The notes: generated from the sequence alone by a model not told the origin. Numbered from the stretch's first letter, positions 9,811 through 19,476 are shown. The stretch is DNA of 19,476 nt from Sphingomonas bacterium (GCF_903643065.1 NZ_CAHJWX010000009.1:1-19476); one strand, 5' to 3'. Translations and numbers: made by a program.

Positions 9811-10251
9811 ATGCCAGGATCGGGTCAAAAGTACGCGCGTGAGTTGTTCGCTCGCCATCTATCCAAGTCGCAAGAGGCGCTGTTCGCGGGGAGGATGGTG
9901 GACGCACCATTTCGAGGCGCTCTTGCAGAGTTATTTGTCACTCACAGAATAGGTTGGAATTGCGTGAGCGGCCCAGAAGTAGACAAATATGATGCGCTTC
10001 GTGACGACGTAAAAATCGAAATCAAGTCTAGCATCAACGGGCGGAAGCCGTCGACTAAGGGCAAGGAGTATGACGAGTTCTGTTGGCTGCAGCTTGAGCG
10101 CCGCGGCGCTGAAATCTGGGCGACGCGATTAACGGTGGCGCCCAAGTACGAGCCCCATACAGTCGACTGTTTGGGAGGGGAGGTGTGCATCTTCGATGCT
10201 AGTCTTGCGTCTGAAAGCAATGACTGGTTGCACGAATCCAACCTGATCTAA
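9811..10251 (+). CDS. Small PD-(D/E)xK endonuclease-like protein
   Basis: A 146-residue protein with the spacing of a PD-(D/E)xK nuclease core: Glu40 in a helix (FRGALAELF), Asp61 in DKYDAL, and Glu70-Ile-Lys72 followed by Ser-Ser (VKIEIKSS), giving E-x20-D-x8-E-x-K. The KSS ending is common in restriction-type and repair nucleases of this fold. A downstream WLQLERRGAEIWATRL segment could complete the beta sheet. It lacks a methylase or any recognised DNA-binding domain. An in-frame TAA at 9784-9786 rules out an earlier start. AAGGA lies only one base before the ATG at 9811, an unusually short spacing, so Met29 (9895) remains an alternative that would keep the active site. Hand counts give about 47-48% GC on lines 9901 and 9961, far below the neighbours, which suggests recent acquisition. 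It sits alone, facing the GmrSD-like gene tail to tail. Its target is unknown. Confidence 0.75.
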   Translation: MPGSGQKYARELFARHLSKSQEALFAGRMVDAPFRGALAELFVTHRIGWNCVSGPEVDKYDALRDDVKIEIKSSINGRKPSTKGKEYDEFCWLQLERRGAEIWATRLTVAPKYEPHTVDCLGGEVCIFDASLASESNDWLHESNLI

Positions 10252-10453
10252 GTGGCGTTCCGCTGAGGCTACGCGTGAGATACTGACGGTTGCCGAAGGC
10301 CGCCTGGGCGCCCATACAATTGGAGGCAGACGGGCCTTCGATGTCCCGGATCGCATCGAACCTGCCGAGGTGAACGAACGGCAGAAGTTGAAAAGCGCCG
10401 AGTCCCGTCTCAGCGTCGCCTTCTGGGTCGTAATCAGGATCGATGCTGACCAC
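10199..10453 (-). pseudogene. Possible remnant or small ORF downstream of the GmrSD-like gene
   Basis: An 84-codon open frame with a GTG start at 10453, nine bases after the TGA of the GmrSD-like gene and in the same reading frame. The first half reads like real protein (SIDPDYDPEGDAETGLGAF, then LLPFVHLGRFDAIRDIEG); the second half does not. Its end overlaps the 3' end of the converging small nuclease gene (to 10251). It may be the start of a third operon gene cut off by the arrival of the small nuclease gene, a lost C-terminal extension, or chance. I see no Shine-Dalgarno sequence. No family is recognised. Confidence 0.2.
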
Positions 10454-10462
10454 AGCGTTCCA

Positions 10463-12328
10463 TCACGCTGCCTCCTCCAGCGTTTCTTCCTCGTCCAACC
10501 CGAGGGCATCGTCTGCGATGCCTTCCTGCGGCACTTCGCTGCCGACCACCGCCTTGCCCATCGCCTCCGACGCCAGTGCCGCGAGCCGCGCCTCGCGATC
10601 AGCGAAGAAGCCATCGAAATCGTCGGCGCGCAGCAGCTCTGGGTCGATCAGATGGGTGCGCAGGATCGCGTCAAGGGCTTCCGCGCTGCCGCCTGGCCGC
10701 TTCTCGATCCGGGCTAGATAGGTCGATGGCGCGCTGCCCCCGATCGCCCGGTTGCTCTCGGCGGAGAGCGCGGTTTTGTTGATGATCGAATTGTAGCGTT
10801 GGGGTGGGATGCCCCGCGCCTCGCACCATGCCTTTGGGAAGATGTGGTGGATGTCGAGCGGATTGGCGTAGACGGTCATCAACTCCACCGGCTTGCCGCT
10901 GATGAAGTCGCGACATCCGCTGCGCATTAGCAGCGCGTGGAACCCCTTGTAAGCGGCCGAGCCGCGCGAGCGCAGGCTGTGGAGCCGCTGCGCCTGGAAG
11001 ATCGCCTCATGGTGCGTCCGCGGCACTGGCCCGCCATCCAGCCATGCCGCAAGTTCGGGCACGTCGCGCGCGATCTTGGTCTCGGTACTAGCGCCGTAGT
11101 ACTCGCCGAGCACCCCGGCCCAGTACCAATGCGCTAGCCGGTCGCGGTAGGCGGCATTTCGGGCCGTCGCGCCGAGCGTCGCGAACAGGGCGGCGAGCGC
11201 CACCACCTGGGGCGGATAGGGCACGTCACGTCCCCACAGGATCTTTTGCTCGTTGAGGAAGCTACCCGCCTCGACGAACCCGGCCTCCACTGCGTCGGCA
11301 TGCTTGCGATACGCGGTGAGCGGCAGCGCCAGCACCGTCTCGCGCTTGCAACTCACCTGCGGCAGGTCGAGACCCTGCTTGCCAGCCGCGGCTGCCTCGG
11401 CGCGCTGCTCCTGAGTGTGCAGGATGGCGCAGGCTTGAAGAAAGTCGAGGCTGCCGAGCCAAGCATGAACGCCGTGATCTGGCGTCGCCTTGCGGATGCG
11501 GCCCAGTCGGCCATGCTCCTGCGGCGTGCCCGACCAGTCGCGCCGCAGGTCGAACTCGGACCCTGCGTAGATCGCTGTCACCAGTTCGAAGGCGTCGAGC
11601 TTCACCCCGCCCACATTCACCTTCTCAAAGATGGTGCAGACCGCTTCGCGCCCATTATCCTTAAGCAGGCGGATGATCGGCATCTCGTACTTCTGGATAC
11701 GCTTGATCACCGTCTGCTTGAACAGCTTCTCGGTGTCGCGGGTATCGACCTCCCTCTCACGCCAGTAATCGCGCCAGCCAAACAGCCAGTCATCCTCGTC
11801 GAAGACACGGTCGAGCGGGAACATGTGAGCCGCATACTGCAACTCTGGCGTTGAGAGATCGAGGTCGACCTCTCGACCGAAGTCTCTCATCCGGCGCTTG
11901 TCGCCTGGCATGATTTCAATGGCGTCCTCAAAGGGCACGCCGGCTGCTACCGCCTTGTCGACGTTGAGGAATAGGTGCCGCTCGACCTTCTGATTCTTGG
12001 CGTTCTTGAGCAGTGCCGGGCGAGGGCTCCACAGCACTTGGTAGAGCGACGTCATCCGTTGTTGCCCGTCGAGCAGCAGCAGATCTGGTTCTATTGGTTT
12101 GTTGAGCATGACCCCTTCGACCAGACGGGGCTGGAAGTCCACCTCGCCGCCACGCTCAAGCAGGAGCAACGCGCCGACGGGATATCCCTTGGCGATGCTT
12201 GCCAGCAGGCTGACAACCGCCTCTTCCGCCCACACATAGTCGCGTTGAAATTCGGGCAGCTGGAGGCTGCCTTCGTCGACCTGTTCAAGCAGCTTCTCAA
12301 GCGTGTTTTTGGTGCTGTCGAAACTCAT
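10463..12328 (-). CDS. GmrSD-like DUF262 + DUF1524 (HNH) nuclease
   Basis: A 621-residue protein with the two domains of GmrSD-type type IV restriction enzymes in one chain. The N-terminal DUF262 (GmrS-like, ParB/Srx-fold) domain shows QLPEFQRDYVW (23-33) and the signature DGQQR (87-91). The C-terminal DUF1524 (GmrD-like, His-Me/HNH) domain shows DIHHIFPKAW (Asp492, His494, His495) followed by Asn513 and Asn517 in YNSIINK. Known family members use NTP hydrolysis to cleave phage DNA carrying modified bases such as glucosyl-hydroxymethylcytosine. The start ATG at 12328 has AGGGGGG eight bases upstream (12337-12343), so the start is firm. It lies 27 bases after the MmeI-like gene on the same strand and is probably co-transcribed. 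The acidic tail (DEEETLEEAA) appears complete. Nuclease assignment is strong; the modified-DNA target is inferred from the family and could differ here. Confidence 0.9.
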   Translation of the reverse strand: MSFDSTKNTLEKLLEQVDEGSLQLPEFQRDYVWAEEAVVSLLASIAKGYPVGALLLLERGGEVDFQPRLVEGVMLNKPIEPDLLLLDGQQRMTSLYQVLWSPRPALLKNAKNQKVERHLFLNVDKAVAAGVPFEDAIEIMPGDKRRMRDFGREVDLDLSTPELQYAAHMFPLDRVFDEDDWLFGWRDYWREREVDTRDTEKLFKQTVIKRIQKYEMPIIRLLKDNGREAVCTIFEKVNVGGVKLDAFELVTAIYAGSEFDLRRDWSGTPQEHGRLGRIRKATPDHGVHAWLGSLDFLQACAILHTQEQRAEAAAAGKQGLDLPQVSCKRETVLALPLTAYRKHADAVEAGFVEAGSFLNEQKILWGRDVPYPPQVVALAALFATLGATARNAAYRDRLAHWYWAGVLGEYYGASTETKIARDVPELAAWLDGGPVPRTHHEAIFQAQRLHSLRSRGSAAYKGFHALLMRSGCRDFISGKPVELMTVYANPLDIHHIFPKAWCEARGIPPQRYNSIINKTALSAESNRAIGGSAPSTYLARIEKRPGGSAEALDAILRTHLIDPELLRADDFDGFFADREARLAALASEAMGKAVVGSEVPQEGIADDALGLDEEETLEEAA

Positions 12329-12355
12329 GCGGTCATCCCCCCTGCACGCGACGTT

Positions 12356-15300
12356 CTACGCCGCATAACGCCCGTCATTGAGGCAACGAGCCATGCCTAG
12401 TCCGGCCAGCGCATCGAGCACCGGACGGACAGTTGCAGCACGTTTGCCCTGAAAGCTGCGGGCGATGTCGCCTGCGCCGAGCGGCTTGGGCGCGGCTGCG
12501 AGGATCGACTGCACCGCGCCGACCTGCTCGGGCAACGTTGCAGGCCAGGGAACGACGTTGCTGACCGGCGCCACCGCCTCGCCGAGGTCGAACGTGGTTG
12601 CGATTGGCGCGCGATAGCCGGGGTCCTGGAACTCGGGGCGCAGATAGCGCACCATCCCGCGCGCCTCCTCCGCCGTCCGCTCCTTGTTGAGCGCGACGAG
12701 GCGGGTGAGGATCGTCTCCTCGTCCAGCGTGCCGCCGCGATGCTCGTCTCCCCAGCCATAGGCGTCCGCCACGCCCTCATCAATGGCGTCGTGATGCTGG
12801 CGGATCAGCGTGACGAGCCCGCGATCGTGCATTTCGCGCTCGGCGGCTGTGAGCACGCGGCCTTCTCGCAGGGCTTCGAGGACGTTGTAGAGCTTGGTGA
12901 GCGTCAGGTCTGCATGCTCGGCGAGCACGCGCTTGCGGAGAGCGTCGAGCGCTTCGGCTTCGGCGCGGACGACGGCTGCGACCGCCTCAGGAGTACTGGC
13001 GGGGAACGGAAACGGATCAAGGCAATGCGATTTGACGTATACCAAATCGTCGCCCATCCCGAGACGGCCACCCGCGGCTGATGCCCAGGTGACGTGAAAT
13101 CTGCTCGAAAGCACGCCCAGGTGATAGGCGTCGGGCAGTGCGATCACAGTCAGCTTGTTGTCAGGTGCGATCGAGCTCGGGAGAAACTGAAAGATCCTAT
13201 GCTTCATGGTCTCTACTGTAACGATAAAGCGCTCTAGTCCCCGCAAAGCCTTCCTTATCTCAGGACGTGGCCAGCCAAAGACCCACCAGTTATCGCGAAT
13301 GGAGTCGCGGCGGTTGGCGTCTCGAACAGGTTTCACGTGTAGGGATAGGTGCTGGTATATCGCAGGAGCTTCGTGTTTCAGCTTTGTTTCATCGTAGCCA
13401 AAGGCATCGATGACAAAAACGCCGCGTGGTCTTGACGTAAGATCACGGCCATTCCGATACTCCCGGATTAGACTGTCTACTGTGTCGTCCTGCCCTCTAC
13501 CTAAGCGCCTGGCTTCTTCTTCGGTTAGAATAAAGCCGTTCCCGTATAGAGCATATCCGAGAGATGAAATTCGTTCATTGGCGCGCAAAGGAGCAGATTG
13601 TGTCACATCTGCTCCCACTCGGAGATCCGCGCCAATCATGCCGTATAGCAGCACCAAATCGACCCGTTCAGGCGCTTGAGTTTCGTCTGCAACTTGGAGC
13701 AGACGGCCTTCCGAACTGCCTTTTTCAGCGACAGTCATCGCAATGCGCACCGCAGCGCCGTCTTTCTCGTTCACCCAAGGGTGGTTGGGAACGGCAAAGA
13801 CAATGCTCAAACGGTCCTTAGCGTCGAGATGCTTCGAGACAACTCTACGACTGAAAGTCTGGGTGATAGAATTCGTCGTAACAAAACCGAAGGCGCGTGC
13901 CTGACCGCGGCGTACAATCTGGGCAGCCTTGTTCCACCAATGCATCACTAGATCGGCGCTTTCTGGCACATCAGTCGTGGCAAAAAGCGCGGAGAAGTAC
14001 CCGTCTCCTATAGCCGCGCGTAGACCAACCTTTCCGATGAAGGGCGGATTTCCGACGATGAAGTCGGCTTTTGGCCATGCCGCCGCGCGTGGGTTGACGT
14101 AACGATAAACTTCCACCTGCGCGGCCTCGTCGGGCACCGGTTTGCCCGTGATGGAATGCGGCTTCATCGTCTCGCCGTCCCAGCGGGTGAGCGGCGCGCC
14201 GGACGCGCCCCGCTCCAGTATGCGCTCGTCATAGTCGATCAGCGCATCGCGGTTCTCGATAGTGCGAATATCACGCAGGATCGGCTCGGGCGGTGGACGG
14301 TCGGCGCCATTCACGCGGAAGTGCCATTGGAGGTAGCCGATCCATAGCACCAGCTGCGCGATGGCGGCGGCGCGCGGATTGATCTCGATGCCGAGAAAGT
14401 TTTCCGGCGTGATCGTGTGGCCGGTGAGCTCGGCGAGGTACTGGTCGTCACCGAGGTCGACCAAGAGGTCGAGCACCTCGCCTTCCAGCTCCTTCATTCG
14501 CGCCATCGCGACGTAGAGGAAGTTGCCGGTACCGCAGGCAGGATCGAGCACGCGGGTCTGCGCAAGCCGCGTATGGAAGGTCTCCACCGTGCGGCGCGCT
14601 TCGTCCACCTTGCGCTGTTCGATCAGCTCGGTCGCGGCGACGCGCACGCCCGCCCAGTCGGCGCGCAGCGGCTCGATGATCGTCGGCCCGACCAGCCGCT
14701 CGACATAGGCGCGCGGTGTGTAATGGGCGCCCAGCTTGGCGCGTTCCTTCGGGTTGAGCGCGCGCTCCAGCAGCGTGCCGAAGATGGCCGGTTCGACCTC
14801 CGTCCAGCGATGCTCGGCCGCCTGGATCAGCACCTCCAGCTCCTCGGCAACGAGCGGGATGGCGGTGCGATCCTTGAACAGATAGCCGTTGAACTTCCGC
14901 AGCGGCACGCCGAGCGCGGGAGAGAACTCGCCGGCATCCATCGCCGCCCACAAGGCGGTGAGCTGGTGCTCAAGGTGCTGCGGTGCCGCCCGCTGGGCCT
15001 TGAGCAGGTTGGTGAAGCTCTTCTCCGGAATCAGCCCGCTGTCTTCGGCGAACATCGTGAAGAGCAGGCGCATGAGGAAGCCGCTGGTGCGCTCCGCGGT
15101 GTGGCCGCGCTTCTCCAGCCGGCGGGCGACGGTCGCGAGCAGGTCCGCGATATCGCGGGTGACGCGCGCCGCGCGGGCGGCGGGATCGAGGCTGGTGGGC
15201 GCGTCCCAAATCGCCGCCAGCCTCTCGCGCACCTCAGAGTCGCGCAGGTCGTCGAGCATGATCCGATATCGCGAGCGATCGGGAAATTGGGCGTACGACT

Positions 15301-15820
15301 TCCCCGTGCCGGAGAAGTCGGCATAGACCTCGATACAGTAGCCGATGTCGGCGACGAGCAGGAACGGCGGCCAGCCGTGATCCGCCGGAAGCGCTTTGGC
15401 GTAGCGCTCGGCCTGACCCTTCGCCTGCACCATCGCCTTCGCCCAACCGGGCGTACCGCGCCGCGCGGTGCCCCGCTTCAGGCGTGCGGATGCGGTCTGG
15501 CCGAACAGGTCGAGATCGTCCTCGCCACGCTCGGCAGCGGCGCGGTCGGCCTCGCTGCCCTGCTTCGCTTCGAGGACGAACGCGCCACGCTTGTAGCAGT
15601 CGATCCGGCCGAAGCTGACTGTTCCGTCGCCATTGTCCTGGAAGACGCGGCGCTCGAACACATAGTCGTTCAAGGCGTCATCGGTGCGGCTGCCGCGCGG
15701 CGGTTCGACCCCGATCAGCCGACACAGGCCATTGATGAAGCTCTGCGTGTTCGCGAGCTCCGAACCTCCCGTGTCGCGCCACTGCGCGATAAAGTGCTCG
15801 ACGTCAGAAGCTTCCCCCAT
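12356..15820 (-). CDS. MmeI-like type IIG/IIL restriction-modification enzyme (nuclease + adenine methyltransferase + TRD)
   Basis: A 1154-residue single-chain enzyme that probably both cuts and methylates DNA. The N-terminal PD-(D/E)xK nuclease shows Asp74 in FGRID and Glu84-Ala-Lys86 in FVLEAKQ. A helical spacer follows (about 190-350). HYTPR (366-370) is like methylase motif X. DPACGTGNF (426-434) is motif I for S-adenosylmethionine, and NPPF (591-594) is motif IV of amino-methyltransferases, so N6-adenine is the likely product. Residues about 610-900 should hold the target recognition domain, and the rest is a helical C-terminus. Layout and length (MmeI itself is about 920 residues) fit the MmeI group but are longer. 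The start ATG at 15820 is preceded by AAGGTG (15826-15831). Hand-counted lines covering the recognition region are about 48-58% GC against 68-78% on either side. A DISARM- or BREX-type methylase was considered, but no helicase, DrmA/B or Brx partner is present. Whether cleavage is active is not shown. Confidence 0.88.
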   Translation of the reverse strand: MGEASDVEHFIAQWRDTGGSELANTQSFINGLCRLIGVEPPRGSRTDDALNDYVFERRVFQDNGDGTVSFGRIDCYKRGAFVLEAKQGSEADRAAAERGEDDLDLFGQTASARLKRGTARRGTPGWAKAMVQAKGQAERYAKALPADHGWPPFLLVADIGYCIEVYADFSGTGKSYAQFPDRSRYRIMLDDLRDSEVRERLAAIWDAPTSLDPAARAARVTRDIADLLATVARRLEKRGHTAERTSGFLMRLLFTMFAEDSGLIPEKSFTNLLKAQRAAPQHLEHQLTALWAAMDAGEFSPALGVPLRKFNGYLFKDRTAIPLVAEELEVLIQAAEHRWTEVEPAIFGTLLERALNPKERAKLGAHYTPRAYVERLVGPTIIEPLRADWAGVRVAATELIEQRKVDEARRTVETFHTRLAQTRVLDPACGTGNFLYVAMARMKELEGEVLDLLVDLGDDQYLAELTGHTITPENFLGIEINPRAAAIAQLVLWIGYLQWHFRVNGADRPPPEPILRDIRTIENRDALIDYDERILERGASGAPLTRWDGETMKPHSITGKPVPDEAAQVEVYRYVNPRAAAWPKADFIVGNPPFIGKVGLRAAIGDGYFSALFATTDVPESADLVMHWWNKAAQIVRRGQARAFGFVTTNSITQTFSRRVVSKHLDAKDRLSIVFAVPNHPWVNEKDGAAVRIAMTVAEKGSSEGRLLQVADETQAPERVDLVLLYGMIGADLRVGADVTQSAPLRANERISSLGYALYGNGFILTEEEARRLGRGQDDTVDSLIREYRNGRDLTSRPRGVFVIDAFGYDETKLKHEAPAIYQHLSLHVKPVRDANRRDSIRDNWWVFGWPRPEIRKALRGLERFIVTVETMKHRIFQFLPSSIAPDNKLTVIALPDAYHLGVLSSRFHVTWASAAGGRLGMGDDLVYVKSHCLDPFPFPASTPEAVAAVVRAEAEALDALRKRVLAEHADLTLTKLYNVLEALREGRVLTAAEREMHDRGLVTLIRQHHDAIDEGVADAYGWGDEHRGGTLDEETILTRLVALNKERTAEEARGMVRYLRPEFQDPGYRAPIATTFDLGEAVAPVSNVVPWPATLPEQVGAVQSILAAAPKPLGAGDIARSFQGKRAATVRPVLDALAGLGMARCLNDGRYAA

Positions 15821-15825
15821 GCGAG

Positions 15826-15837
15826 CACCTTAAGGTG
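15826..15837. promoter_or_regulatory. 12-base palindrome over the ribosome site of the MmeI-like gene
   Basis: CACCTTAAGGTG is a perfect palindrome five bases upstream of the ATG at 15820. On the minus strand its second half supplies the Shine-Dalgarno AAGGTG (15831-15826). It could be an operator for a controller protein or a small hairpin affecting translation, but a chance origin is possible because half of it is explained by the ribosome site. Confidence 0.3.
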
Positions 15838-15924
15838 TCGGCAGCGGCTTGAGCAACACCGTCAGGGGCAACAGCGGCAGACGCAGCCTAGCGGACGATT
15901 GTGTTGATGAACGAGCGTCCAGCT

Positions 15925-15970
15925 TCGGGGAGGGCTTAGGGCGCTCGGAATGACCGTTTGTGGGTCGAGG
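15925..15970. repeat. Degenerate intergenic repeat, copy 2
   Basis: This stretch aligns with 19362-19408. The last 21 bases (15950-15970 against 19388-19408) match at 17 positions, ending in the shared TGGGTCGAG, and the preceding AGGGCTTAGGGC resembles AGGGCTGAGTGC with small gaps on either side. Just upstream, 15909-15930 resembles copy 1 at 9661-9682. It lies between the defence genes and the LysR gene, in a 173-base spacer with no other recognisable feature. Confidence 0.4.
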
Positions 15971-15993
15971 CAGTCAGCGCGTGGCGAGCAGTC

Positions 15994-16890
15994 TTATGAT
16001 TTCTTGTGTCGAAGAGCCTCCACCAACAAGGTAAAAACGGCCGATGGCTGGCGGCGGCTGGGATAATATAGGTGATAGCCCGGGAACGACGGACACCAGT
16101 CGTTGAGTACCCGGATGAGGCGACCGTCGGCGACCTGTGCTGCAATCTGGTTCTCCATGACGAAAGCAAGGCCGAACCCGGCCTCGGCCGCACGGGTGAT
16201 CAGGTTGATGTTGTCGAACGCGAGCTGCCCGTCGACCCGGACGCGAACCTCTCGGCCGTCCTTCTCCAGTTCCCAGGCGTAGAGGCCGCCGCCGCTCAGC
16301 AGGCGCAGGTTGATACAGCGGTGAGCGGATAGGTCCTGCGGCGTCGTCGGCGATGCCCGCCCGGCGAAGTAGGACGGCGAGCCCACCACCGCCATGCGAA
16401 GGTCCGGCCCGATGCGCACCGCGACCATATCCTTGGCGAGCGCTTCACCCAGCCGCACGCCGGCGTCGAAGCGCCCTGCGACGATGTCGGTGAAGCCGGA
16501 GTCGACGCTCAGCTCGACGTGCACGTCCGGGTGATCGGGCAACAGCCTGGCCAGCGCGGGCCATAGAATGGTGTCCACGGCGTGCTGCGAGGCGGTGATC
16601 CGGATATTGCCAGCCGGCTTCTCGCGCAGCGCGCCGACGACCGCGAGCTCCTGCTCGATCTGTTCGAGCGAGGGCCGCAGGGTAGCGAGCAAGCGCTCGC
16701 CCGCGTCGGTCGGGGCTACGCTGCGGGTCGTGCGGGTTAGCAGCCGCACGCCGACACGTACCTCCAGCCTGCGCATGGCGTGGCTGAGCGCCGACTGCGA
16801 GGTGCCGAGCTTCGCGGCCGCCCGGGTGAAGCTGCGCTCTTCGGCGACAGCCATGAAGGCGTTCAGGTCGATGAGATCGTCGCGCTGCAT
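15994..16890 (-). CDS. LysR-family transcriptional regulator
   Basis: A 298-residue protein of standard LysR length. The N-terminal winged helix-turn-helix spans about residues 1-65, with the typical FMAVAEERSFTRAAAKL, SQSALSHAMRRLE and LLTRTTRSVAPTDAG segments. The remainder is a substrate-binding-like effector domain (IRITASQHAVDTILWPAL, then DAGVRLGEAL). It is read away from the cupin/aldo-keto reductase operon and shares a 90-base spacer with it, the usual plan for a LysR regulator acting on its divergent neighbours and on itself. Related regulators are often found beside aldo/keto reductases and cupins. The effector is unknown, though an aldehyde or oxidative signal is plausible. The start ATG at 16890 lacks a strong ribosome site but is well supported by the HTH beginning. 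It ends in a TAA at 15994-15996. Confidence 0.95.
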   Translation of the reverse strand: MQRDDLIDLNAFMAVAEERSFTRAAAKLGTSQSALSHAMRRLEVRVGVRLLTRTTRSVAPTDAGERLLATLRPSLEQIEQELAVVGALREKPAGNIRITASQHAVDTILWPALARLLPDHPDVHVELSVDSGFTDIVAGRFDAGVRLGEALAKDMVAVRIGPDLRMAVVGSPSYFAGRASPTTPQDLSAHRCINLRLLSGGGLYAWELEKDGREVRVRVDGQLAFDNINLITRAAEAGFGLAFVMENQIAAQVADGRLIRVLNDWCPSFPGYHLYYPSRRQPSAVFTLLVEALRHKKS

Positions 16891-16980
16891 TCGTGAATCA
16901 TACGCATAGGTTCATGCCGATCCTAGCGGCTAATCGCATGGCATAGTCGGGCCTAGATGATTGTTCGAAGGAGACGACCC
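16891..16980. promoter_or_regulatory. LysR/cupin divergent promoter region with possible LysR box
   Basis: The 90-base spacer must carry both divergent promoters. An imperfect inverted repeat, ATGCCGAT (16914-16921) and ATCGCAT (16933-16939), has arms that pair apart from one extra base and could be a LysR binding site. I cannot place -35 and -10 boxes with confidence. Confidence 0.4.
16968..16973 (+). promoter_or_regulatory. Shine-Dalgarno of the cupin gene
   Basis: AAGGAG lies seven bases before the ATG at 16981. It fixes the true start of the cupin gene and shows that the ATG at 17031, in the other frame, is not the natural start. Confidence 0.8.
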
Positions 16981-19259
<2,279 letters not shown>

Positions 19260-19361
19260 GTGGGATCGGCTCGCCTGCCGGCACCTTCCACCAGCTCAGG
19301 CTTTAGCCGATGCGTGGGAGTGCTCTAAAGGGACGTCGGATCGACATGAACAAGCGGTCGG

Positions 19362-19408
19362 TTCCGGGAAAGGGCTGAGTGCCGCCTAATGTCCGCTCCT
19401 GGGTCGAG
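19362..19408. repeat. Degenerate intergenic repeat, copy 3
   Basis: This is the partner of 15925-15970: TTCCGGGAAAGGGCTGAG aligns with TTCGGGGAGGGCTTAG with small gaps, and AATGTCCGCTCCTGGGTCGAG matches 17 of 21 positions of copy 2. It lies in the 217-base tail after the last reductase gene (19260-19476). I see no gene and no T-run terminator in that tail. Confidence 0.4.
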
Positions 19409-19476
19409 TCGCTCGGATCAGCGCGCATCCGACATGCTTCTCGCGAGACTTGCCACCGACGCAGCATGATCGAGGG

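Noticed and set aside
9516..9952. Two plus-strand frames (9516-9776 and 9593-9952) in the divergent spacer
   Set aside because: They have no ribosome site, unusual composition and no family likeness, and the second runs out of frame into the small nuclease gene.
10463..15820. Assignment of the methylase/GmrSD operon to DISARM or BREX
   Set aside because: No SNF2 or DrmA helicase, DrmB, BrxC, PglZ or Lon-like gene is present in the window, and the methylase carries its own N-terminal nuclease motif.
14417..15907. 496-codon plus-strand open frame opposite the MmeI-like gene
   Set aside because: Its product is low in recognisable motifs, and the opposite strand carries clear nuclease and methylase motifs. 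Long antisense frames are common in DNA of this GC content.

Overview
The window is GC-rich DNA (hand counts on single 60-base lines give about 68-78% GC in most genes). It most likely comes from an alphaproteobacterium, probably a sphingomonad. That placement rests on base composition, codon use and the look of the LysR/cupin/aldo-keto reductase block; no rRNA or other taxonomic marker is present.

The window has two parts. Bases 54-15820 look like a piece of a defence island. The first unit, read on the minus strand, is a 2054-residue protein with an N-terminal PD-(D/E)xK-like nuclease domain, a STAND-type P-loop NTPase and a very long helical C-terminal half (9360 to 3196). It is followed 40 bases later by a 1033-residue protein that I do not recognise (3155 to 54). 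Together they have the plan of an Avs-like sensor-nuclease with a large partner. A 450-base intergenic stretch separates this unit from a small, AT-richer plus-strand gene for a 146-residue PD-(D/E)xK nuclease-like protein (9811-10251). A second minus-strand operon then encodes an MmeI-like fused restriction-modification enzyme (15820 to 12356) and, 27 bases downstream, a GmrSD-like DUF262/DUF1524 nuclease (12328 to 10463). A short open frame just after the second stop may be a remnant of a third gene. The MmeI-like gene has a clear GC dip over its presumed target-recognition region, which suggests exchange of specificity by recombination.

Bases 15994-19259 look like ordinary chromosomal metabolism. 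A LysR-type regulator (minus strand) is divergent from a plus-strand operon of a frameshifted cupin gene and two aldo/keto reductases of different families (an AKR13/YhdN-like enzyme and an AKR5-like 2,5-diketogluconate-reductase-like enzyme). Good Shine-Dalgarno sequences precede all three plus-strand genes. LysR probably controls the operon from the 90-base divergent spacer.

Imperfect copies of a short intergenic repeat lie at about 9.66 kb, 15.93 kb and 19.37 kb. Two of them bracket the LysR/reductase block. No tRNA, rRNA, CRISPR array, transposase or integrase was found, so the outer limits of the island are not in view.
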